Shown: in pieces, positions 13,297-18,751 of the stretch | Layout of the letters: each line of letters opens with the position of its first letter | Position numbering within the stretch: the first letter of the stretch is position 1 | Notes under the pieces: model-generated | Seen by the model: the letters and a program-made list of their open reading frames with translations, nothing else | Told to the model about the DNA's origin: nothing | Database searches by the model: none | Position numbers and translations under genes: made by a program | Origin: JAPHTQ01 sp050287105 | GTDB taxonomy: Bacteria; Pseudomonadota; Gammaproteobacteria; Thiohalomonadales; Thiohalomonadaceae | Direction of reading: 5' to 3' | NCBI GenBank assembly: GCA_050287105.1 | Contig: JBNKBG010000051.1 | Coordinates: forward strand, 1-18,751 | DNA: 18,751 nt

Positions 13297-13333
13297 ACTA
13301 TACTGCGCGCAATTTAAGGGGGAGGAGACTTGC

Positions 13334-14014
13334 ATGTCACCTAAAAGTTACATCTTCAGCATGTTCGGCAATTCGCCAATTCGACCCATGCAGCAACACA
13401 TGGCCGAAGTTCAGGCCTGTGTTAACGAACTGATCCCGTTCTTCGAAGCCGCTCTGGCGGGTGACTGGAGCAGAGCGGCGGAAGAGCAGAAAAATATCTC
13501 CGATCTGGAAGGTGTCGCCGACAAGCTGAAACACGATCTGCGTCTGCACCTGCCCAGCGGTCTGATGATGGCTATGTCTCGCCGTGATCTGCTGGAAACC
13601 CTGACCATGCAGGATCGTATTGCCAACAAGGCCAAGGACATTGCCGGCCTGATGCTGGGGCGCAAGATGACCTTCCCGGAAGATGTCGGCCCGTTGATGC
13701 TCAACTTCGTCAAGCGTTGTGTCGATGCCTCGGCCCAGGCCCAGACCGCGATCAACGAGCTGGATGAGTTGCTGGAGACCAGTTTCCGTGGCCGTGAGGT
13801 GGATCTGGTGGAAGAGATGATCAACCGCCTTGACGAGATCGAAGGTGACACCGACCGCCTCCAGGTGGAGGTGAGAAGTAAATTGTTTGCACAGGAGAAG
13901 GACCTGCCACCGGTGGATGTGATGTTCATCTACAGGGTTATTGAATGGATAGGTGACCTGGCTGACCTGGCCCAGCGCGTGGGTAGTCGTCTGGAAGTAA
14001 TGCTCGCACGCTGA
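13334..14014 (+). CDS. DUF47 / PhoU-like phosphate transport regulator (TIGR00153 type)
   Basis: The 226-residue, almost wholly helical cytosolic protein starts at the ATG at 13334 after GGGGGAGGAGAC. A GTG at 13277 in frame lies inside the intergenic hairpin and is discounted. Features are the opening MFGNSPIRPMQQHMAEV, DLEGVADKLKHDLR, DRIANKAKDIAGLMLGRKM, and a second copy of the helical unit with LDEIEGDTDRLQ and YRVIEWIGDLADLAQRVG. Acidic E/DxxxD helices bind metals in this family. It sits 9 bp before pit, the standard pairing, and probably controls phosphate flux through that carrier. Confidence 0.92.
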   Translation: MSPKSYIFSMFGNSPIRPMQQHMAEVQACVNELIPFFEAALAGDWSRAAEEQKNISDLEGVADKLKHDLRLHLPSGLMMAMSRRDLLETLTMQDRIANKAKDIAGLMLGRKMTFPEDVGPLMLNFVKRCVDASAQAQTAINELDELLETSFRGREVDLVEEMINRLDEIEGDTDRLQVEVRSKLFAQEKDLPPVDVMFIYRVIEWIGDLADLAQRVGSRLEVMLAR

Positions 14015-14023
14015 GGTGGTTTG

Positions 14024-15274
14024 ATGGAATACGCACTAATTTTTATTGTTCTGGCCTGTATTTTTGGTTTCTTCATGGCCTGGGGCGTTGGCGCCAACGA
14101 CGTGGCCAATGCCATGGGTACCTCGGTGGGTTCCAAAGCGGTCACTATCAAGCAGGCCTTTATCATTGCCGCGATTTTTGAGTTTGCCGGTGCCTACCTG
14201 GCAGGCGGCGCAGTGACCAAGACCATCCGTAAGGGGATGATCGACTCCGATGTTCTGGCCAGCAGTCCGGAGCTGGTGGTCTACGGTATGCTCGCTTCGT
14301 TGCTTGCTGCCGGGATCTGGTTATTGGTGGCTTCCCGTTCCGGCTGGCCTGTCTCTACGACACACTCCATTGTTGGTGCTATCGTCGGCTTTGCTGCGGT
14401 GGGTATCGGTATTGAGGCGGTGCAGTGGGGCAAGGTAGGCACCATCGTCATGAGCTGGGTGATCTCGCCGGCACTCTCCGGGATCATCGCCTACTGGCTC
14501 TTCGTTAGCGTGCAGCGCTTTATTCTCGACACGCCCAACCCATTACAAAACGCCAAACGTTACGTTCCCGTTTACATCTTCCTGGTCGGTTTCATTGTTG
14601 CGCTGGTCACCCTGTTCAAGGGGCTGACCCATGTTGGACTCAAGCTCAGTACTGCGGAAGGTTACGCGATCGCCGTGGGTATCGGCCTGCTGGTGATGGT
14701 GATTGGTATCTTCTTTATCAACCGGTTGAACTTCGATCCAGCAGCCGATGCCGACTTCCACTTCGCCAACGTGGAGAAGGTGTTTAGTGTTTTGATGATC
14801 TTTACCGCCAGCGCCATGGCCTTCGCCCATGGTTCCAACGATGTCGCTAATGCGGTCGGTCCGCTGGCTGCCGTAGTGGGGATCGCCCAGACAGGTGCGG
14901 TTGCAGCGAAAAGTGTCATGCCGCCCTGGATTTTATTGCTCGGCGGTGCAGGTATCGTGATCGGTCTGGTGACCTACGGCCATAAGGTGATCGCCACCGT
15001 AGGTACAGGTATCACTGAATTGACCCCCAGTCGCGGTTTCGCCGCCACCCTGGGTGCGGCGACCACCGTTGTGGTGGCCTCGGGCACCGGTCTACCGATC
15101 TCCACCACCCACACTCTGGTTGGTGCGGTGCTGGGTGTTGGGCTGGCTCGCGGTATCGCGGCGCTCAATCTGAACGTAGTACGAATGATCTTCCTCTCCT
15201 GGATCGTGACCCTGCCTGCAGGGGCGATCCTGGCAATCGTGTTTTTCTATATTCTCAAGGGCATCTTTTCCTGA
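14024..15274 (+). CDS. pit: Low-affinity inorganic phosphate transporter, PHO4/Pit family
   Basis: The 416-residue inner-membrane carrier moves phosphate (as metal-phosphate) with protons. The start is the ATG at 14024, with GAGGTGG ahead; a TTG one codon earlier is ignored. The two inverted PHO4 repeats are clear: GANDVANA at 23-30 and GSNDVANA at 270-277, then STTHS at 111-115 and STTHT at 360-364. About ten helices surround a central hydrophilic stretch near 160-180. It is coupled closely to the upstream DUF47 gene and is followed by aroE after 15 bp. Confidence 0.95.
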   Translation: MEYALIFIVLACIFGFFMAWGVGANDVANAMGTSVGSKAVTIKQAFIIAAIFEFAGAYLAGGAVTKTIRKGMIDSDVLASSPELVVYGMLASLLAAGIWLLVASRSGWPVSTTHSIVGAIVGFAAVGIGIEAVQWGKVGTIVMSWVISPALSGIIAYWLFVSVQRFILDTPNPLQNAKRYVPVYIFLVGFIVALVTLFKGLTHVGLKLSTAEGYAIAVGIGLLVMVIGIFFINRLNFDPAADADFHFANVEKVFSVLMIFTASAMAFAHGSNDVANAVGPLAAVVGIAQTGAVAAKSVMPPWILLLGGAGIVIGLVTYGHKVIATVGTGITELTPSRGFAATLGAATTVVVASGTGLPISTTHTLVGAVLGVGLARGIAALNLNVVRMIFLSWIVTLPAGAILAIVFFYILKGIFS

Positions 15275-15289
15275 CGGAGGATTCATAGC

Positions 15290-16117
15290 GTGTCCAAGCT
15301 TGATCAGTATGCGGTGATGGGTAATCCCATCGGTCACAGCAAATCACCGCTGATTCATTCGCTGTTTGCCGAGCAGACCGGACAGAAGCTCGAATACCGT
15401 GCCATCCTGGTTGAGCTCAAACTGTTCAACGAGGCAGTGCGCGAATTTCAGGAGCAGAAGGGCAAGGGGCTGAATGTGACGGTTCCCTTCAAACGTGATG
15501 CCTGGCGTCTGGTGGACGAGCGTAGCGAGTGCGCGGAACTGGCCGGTGCGGTCAATACCATTGTTGTCCGCGAGGACGGTACCCTCTACGGTGACAACAC
15601 CGACGGTGTCGGTATGGTGCGTGATATCAAGGAAAACCTGGGGATCGCCATCGCAGGCAAACGGGTGTTGCTGCTCGGTGCCGGGGGGGCGGTACGCGGT
15701 GTACTCGGACCACTGTTACAGGAGAATCCCTCCGAGGTGGTGATTGCCAACCGTTCGCCAGAACGTGCCCAGGAGTTGGCCGATGATTTTGAGAATTTCG
15801 GCAAGGTCGAAGGCAGCAGCTTCGATGATCTGGACGGTACCCGTTACGACATCGTAATCAACGGCACCTCTTCCAGTCTCAAGGGCGAAGTCCCCCCGTT
15901 GCCTGAGGGCATCCTGACCAAGGACGCTTTTTGCTACGACATGATGTATGGCGGTGAGCCAACCGCTTTCCTGCGCTGGGCCGAAGATGAAGGCTGCGAA
16001 AAGCTGAGCGACGGTCTGGGCATGCTGGTGGAGCAGGCCGCTGAATCGTTCAACATCTGGCGTGGGGTGCGGCCGCAGACGGCACCGGTAATCAAGGCCG
16101 TACGCAAACAGCTTTAA
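15290..16117 (+). CDS. aroE: Shikimate dehydrogenase (NADP+)
   Basis: The 275-residue cytosolic enzyme reduces 3-dehydroshikimate to shikimate in aromatic amino acid synthesis. The GTG at 15290 is the start: GGAGG (15276-15280) precedes it at normal distance and MSKLDQYAVMGNPIGHSKSP is the canonical opening. The shikimate site shows Lys68 in NVTVPFK and Asp105 in GDNTDGVG. The Rossmann loop is GAGGAVRGV (129-137) and NRSPERA (153-159) marks NADP preference. The C-terminal GLGMLVEQAAESFNIWRGV is typical. It is the last gene of the plus-strand run and faces the RRM gene, with no obvious terminator in the 36-bp gap. Confidence 0.97.
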   Translation: MSKLDQYAVMGNPIGHSKSPLIHSLFAEQTGQKLEYRAILVELKLFNEAVREFQEQKGKGLNVTVPFKRDAWRLVDERSECAELAGAVNTIVVREDGTLYGDNTDGVGMVRDIKENLGIAIAGKRVLLLGAGGAVRGVLGPLLQENPSEVVIANRSPERAQELADDFENFGKVEGSSFDDLDGTRYDIVINGTSSSLKGEVPPLPEGILTKDAFCYDMMYGGEPTAFLRWAEDEGCEKLSDGLGMLVEQAAESFNIWRGVRPQTAPVIKAVRKQL

Positions 16118-16153
16118 GTTGTCATTCCAGAGGTGTCGTGACCTGATGCCGGG

Positions 16154-16594
16154 TTATAGCTTGCGTGCCATGTTGGTGTAGGCACTGATTTTGAGCGACG
16201 CTTCGTCCTGCGGCTCCTCGATCTGGATACCGAAGTTGTCGCTATCCTGATTGGCCGGAATGACCTTCAAACGTCTTTCGTGATCCCGCCTTTCCTGACC
16301 ACTCCAGGGTCGATCACGCCAGTTCAGGGCGCGGCGTTCATTGGAGTAACTGCGATGGAAATACTCACGTAGAACCACCTTCTCTCCGCGTAACACACCA
16401 CCATTGAATTTATTGATCGCCTTCAGGGCAAGCCGGTCCGAGTCGAAATCGGCGATGGCGTAGTAGGCACGCTGGTTGTTTTCCAGATGCTGGTCAACCA
16501 TGCGGATGCGCGCATCCCTGGCAAAGCTTTTGAGGAACCCCACCACGTCGTTGCGCGTGGTCTGCGGGGTGAGGCTGCCGACGTAAACTTCCAT
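16154..16594 (-). CDS. RRM-domain RNA-binding protein
   Basis: The 146-residue protein has a single RNA recognition motif at about 2-78. RNP2 is VYVGSL (3-8) and RNP1 is RAYYAIADFD (42-51), with aromatic residues in the RNA-stacking positions. FNGGVLRGEKVVLREY closes the fold. The tail (about 79-146) is basic, then acidic, with ERRALNWRDRP and QERRDHERRLK, and shows no known domain. Bacterial single-RRM proteins of this sort are often linked to cold response, but that is not visible here. AGGAG precedes the ATG by 9 nt. It lies downstream of the carbonic anhydrase gene, after two hairpins. Confidence 0.9.
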   Translation of the reverse strand: MEVYVGSLTPQTTRNDVVGFLKSFARDARIRMVDQHLENNQRAYYAIADFDSDRLALKAINKFNGGVLRGEKVVLREYFHRSYSNERRALNWRDRPWSGQERRDHERRLKVIPANQDSDNFGIQIEEPQDEASLKISAYTNMARKL

Positions 16595-16609
16595 ATTGCT
16601 GGCTCCTGA

Positions 16610-16661
16610 ATAGTGTGACCGTCTTCACACTATAGCTCTTTGCGCTTTCCATGCAAAGAGC
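16610..16661 (-). promoter_or_regulatory. Twin perfect hairpins with an embedded promoter-like motif before the RRM gene
   Basis: ATAGTGTGA (16610-16618) pairs with TCACACTAT (16625-16633), and GCTCTTTGC (16635-16643) pairs with GCAAAGAGC (16653-16661). Both stems are 9 bp and perfect, one base apart. On the minus strand TTTGCA, 17 bp and TATAGT (16633-16628) form a promoter-like pair that straddles both stems. The second stem could instead be a terminator remnant of the carbonic anhydrase gene, but there is no U-run. Confidence 0.5.
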
Positions 16662-16665
16662 AAGG

Positions 16666-17196
16666 TTATTCCTTGAGATAATCCTCCCGCAGCCGAGAGT
16701 AGTGCTCGGCCGAATAGGCGAACCACTCAATCTCCTGCTGCTTCAGGGGGCGCCCTTTCTTCACCGGATTACCGAGCCACAGATACCCCCCTTCCAGGGT
16801 TTTGCCCGGCGGTACCAGGCTACCCGCAGCCAGCAGCACCTCGTCCTCGAGCACCGCGCCGTCGAGTACCACGGAACCCATGCCGATAAGGCAGCGGTTA
16901 CCAATGGTGCAGCCGTGCAGGGTAACATTGTGGCCAACGGTGACGTCGTCGCCGATCAGCAGCGAGAAGCCGCCGGGGGCGTCCCCATGGTCATGGGTGA
17001 CGTGTAGCGCCGAGCCATCCTGAATGTTGCTGCGGTTACCGATGCGGATGCAGTTGACGTCTCCGCGGGCCACGGCCATTGGCCAGACTGAACTGTTTTC
17101 ACCGATCACCACATCGCCAATGACGGCGGCGGCTTCATCGATATATGCGCTGTCGGCGATCTGAGGTTTGATGCCTTTGTAACTGCGAATGGCCAT
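16666..17196 (-). CDS. Gamma-class carbonic anhydrase family protein (YrdA-like)
   Basis: The 176-residue protein is a left-handed beta-helix made of hexapeptide repeats such as VIGDVV, IGENSS, IRIGNRSNIQDGS, IGDDVTVGHN and IGNRCLIGMG. Candidate zinc ligands are H65 in LHVTH and H89 and H94 in VGHNVTLHG, matching the gamma carbonic anhydrase pattern. It is very close to E. coli YrdA, whose own carbonic anhydrase activity is doubtful, so metal-binding trimer is safe and CO2 hydration is only possible. It lies 58 bp after gor on the same strand. Confidence 0.93.
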   Translation of the reverse strand: MAIRSYKGIKPQIADSAYIDEAAAVIGDVVIGENSSVWPMAVARGDVNCIRIGNRSNIQDGSALHVTHDHGDAPGGFSLLIGDDVTVGHNVTLHGCTIGNRCLIGMGSVVLDGAVLEDEVLLAAGSLVPPGKTLEGGYLWLGNPVKKGRPLKQQEIEWFAYSAEHYSRLREDYLKE

Positions 17197-17254
17197 GTTT
17201 CTTCAAGTGCTCCGGGTGGGGGAATGTGCGGCATTTTACATGAAATGCGCGCTA

Positions 17255-18604
17255 TTACCTCATCGTTACCAGCTCTTCTGAGCTGGTGGGGTGGATCGCC
17301 ACGGTGTCGTCGAACTGCTTCTTGGTCGCGCCCATTTTCAGAGCCACTGCAAAACCCTGCAGCATCTCGTCGACCCCGTGGCCGATCATGTGGATGCCAA
17401 CCACCTTCTCCTGCGCGCCGACGCAGACCAGTTTCATCGCGGTACGGGTCTTGTGCGGGGTCAGGGCGTGGTACATGGGGGTGAAGCGGGTCTGGTAGAC
17501 CTTGACCGCCTCGCCGTGTTTCTCCCGCGCTTCGCCCTCGGTCAGTCCCACGGTGCCGATGGGCGGGTGGCTGAACATCACTGTGGGGATGTTTTCGTAA
17601 TCCAGGCGGCGCTCCGGCTGGTTATTGAACAGGCGATCGCCGAGGCGGCGCGCGGCGGCGATGGCCACCGGGGTGAGCTGTGCCCGACCGGTGACATCGC
17701 CGACGGCATAGACGCCCGCCACATTGGTGTTCTGGAACTCGTCGGTAGGGATGTAACCGGCCTCATTCATCGTGACACCGGCGGCAGCCAGATTGAGATC
17801 GGCGGTCAGCGGCTCGCGGCCGATGGCCCAGATCAGGGTGTCGAAGCCCTTCATGATATGGCCGCTCTGGCAGTAAAGCGTAAGAGTGCCGTCCTTCTCT
17901 TTCTCTACCTTCTCCAGGTTGATGTTGGGCAGGATGTTGACGCCGTCGTTGACCATCTCTTCCATCAACGCCTCGCGCAGCATGGCGTCGAAGTTGGCAA
18001 GGAAATGCTGGCGGCGCAGCAGTAGATCTACATCGGAACCCAGCGCATTCAACAGCCCGGCCAGCTCCACCGCGATATAGCCGGCACCGACCACCGCTAC
18101 CCGCTTCGGCTGTTCGGTCAGGGCGAAGAAGCCGTCGGAGGTGATGCCCAGTTCGGCGCCGGGAATATTGGGTACCATTGGCCGTCCGCCGGGGGAGATG
18201 ACGATATGGTCGGCGCTGTAGCGCTCGCCGTTGACCTCCAGGGTATGGGCGTCGACGAATTTCGCCTGGCCCTTGAGCCAGTCGATGTTGGAGTCGGTAA
18301 GGTAGTTGCCATACCAGTCGTTGATCCCCTGGATATAGTCTTCACGGCCCTTGACCAGGGTGGTCCAGTCGAAGTCGTTGACCATCACATCGAAGCCGTA
18401 GCCGCGGGCATCGCGCAGCGCATGCGCAATGGAGGCCGCGTTCCACATCACCTTCTTCGGCACGCAGCCGATGTTGACGCAGGTGCCGCCCATTTTGGCC
18501 ATTTCGATAACCGCGGCCTTTTTGCCGTACATGGCGGCCCGTTCCGCGGCGGAGAGGCCGCCGCTACCGCCGCCGATGGCGAGGAGATCGTAGTGTTTGC
18601 TCAT
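17255..18604 (-). CDS. gor: Glutathione-disulfide reductase
   Basis: The 449-residue cytosolic flavoenzyme reduces glutathione disulfide with NADPH. The FAD loop is AIGGGSGGLSAA (9-20). The redox disulfide is C42/C47 in GGTCVNIGCVPKK, same positions as E. coli Gor. The NADPH loop GAGYIAVELAG is followed by LLLRRQHFL, whose arginines fit NADPH rather than NADH. YAVGDVTGRAQLTPVAIAAAR is the second FAD motif, and the C-terminal HPTSSEELVTMR holds the catalytic His/Glu pair. AGGAAG lies 7 nt before the ATG. It heads a minus-strand series with the carbonic anhydrase and RRM genes. Confidence 0.97.
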   Translation of the reverse strand: MSKHYDLLAIGGGSGGLSAAERAAMYGKKAAVIEMAKMGGTCVNIGCVPKKVMWNAASIAHALRDARGYGFDVMVNDFDWTTLVKGREDYIQGINDWYGNYLTDSNIDWLKGQAKFVDAHTLEVNGERYSADHIVISPGGRPMVPNIPGAELGITSDGFFALTEQPKRVAVVGAGYIAVELAGLLNALGSDVDLLLRRQHFLANFDAMLREALMEEMVNDGVNILPNINLEKVEKEKDGTLTLYCQSGHIMKGFDTLIWAIGREPLTADLNLAAAGVTMNEAGYIPTDEFQNTNVAGVYAVGDVTGRAQLTPVAIAAARRLGDRLFNNQPERRLDYENIPTVMFSHPPIGTVGLTEGEAREKHGEAVKVYQTRFTPMYHALTPHKTRTAMKLVCVGAQEKVVGIHMIGHGVDEMLQGFAVALKMGATKKQFDDTVAIHPTSSEELVTMR

Positions 18605-18646
18605 AGTACTTCCTGTTAGTTATCTGGGGGCTGTTGCCGAGAACGA

Positions 18647-18675
18647 ATTATGTCGTGTCAGGTTACTCTTTGTAA
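18647..18675 (-). promoter_or_regulatory. Candidate promoter of gor
   Basis: On the minus strand CATAAT (18652-18647, 5 of 6) lies 17 bp after TTACAA (18675-18670, 3 of 6), giving a leader of about 35-40 nt. The -35 is poor, so an activator may be needed or the call may be wrong. The rest of 18605-18751 holds only a short TAACCT/AGGTTA hairpin at 18727-18741, and no gene. Confidence 0.27.
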
Positions 18676-18751
18676 GGGTTTGTCCGACGCAATTAAAGCC
18701 TGCTACTATCTTGTCGGTTCAACGCATAACCTGCGAGGTTACATAAGAAAG

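Noticed and set aside
12498..13298. 266-codon minus-strand open frame opposite hemB
   Set aside because: Antisense shadow of hemB with no recognisable motif.
13299..13304. TATACT as -10 of a promoter for the DUF47-pit-aroE genes
   Set aside because: The hexamer 17 bp upstream (TGTGCG) does not resemble a -35 and lies inside a hairpin; too weak to call.
18727..18741. TAACCT-GCG-AGGTTA hairpin at the right edge as a regulator site or terminator
   Set aside because: A 6-bp stem is easily found by chance and the sequence it belongs to is cut off by the window end.

Overview
The window is a chromosomal segment of a gammaproteobacterium. The backbone is visibly GC-rich. Its proteins closely resemble gammaproteobacterial families: TrhP/YegQ, a glutathione reductase whose redox cysteines fall at the same positions (42 and 47) as in the E. 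coli enzyme, a YrdA-type gamma carbonic anhydrase, and a Pseudomonas-like magnesium-type HemB. The hemB, DUF47, pit, aroE run suggests to me a Chromatiales-like or sulfur-oxidiser-like lineage, but genus-level placement is inference only.

Layout. (1) 1-480 (-) is the 5' part of a periplasmic MlaC-type lipid carrier, divergent from trhP (666-1979, +), a U32-family tRNA hydroxylation protein. (2) 1980-2293 is a non-coding spacer with a perfect heptamer tandem array, a candidate promoter and a strong hairpin. (3) 2294-4672 is an AT-richer island that I read as an integron gene-cassette array without an integrase (CALIN type). It holds five cassettes in the same orientation, each with one short ORF. 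They are separated by four attC-like sites of 57-84 bp, and a fifth site seems cut short against a terminator. For four of five cassettes the first 9-10 bases are the reverse complement of the start of that cassette's own attC, as expected of excised and reinserted circles. All five products are small predicted membrane proteins; only one (DUF3592-like) is recognisable. (4) 4720-9463 (-) is a translationally overlapping tetR, adaptor, RND-pump operon, with a perfect 22-bp palindrome at its promoter and a perfect 16-bp-stem terminator. (5) 9594-11890 (+) is a DUF2157 / GDYXXLXY membrane pair, then a convergent 68-aa membrane protein gene. (6) 12243-16117 (+) holds hemB, a DUF47/PhoU-like regulator, a Pit phosphate transporter and aroE. 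(7) 16154-18604 (-) holds gor, a gamma carbonic anhydrase and an RRM protein, probably co-directional transcription, with twin hairpins before the RRM gene.

How they work together. Most genes are housekeeping: haem and aromatic precursors, phosphate uptake, thiol redox and tRNA modification. The RND operon is a self-contained, probably self-repressed efflux unit lacking its own outer-membrane channel gene. The cassette array, lodged between the 3' end of trhP and the 3' end of the RND operon, is the accessory element and the main discovery candidate. The right edge (18605-18751) holds the gor upstream region and nothing else I can name.
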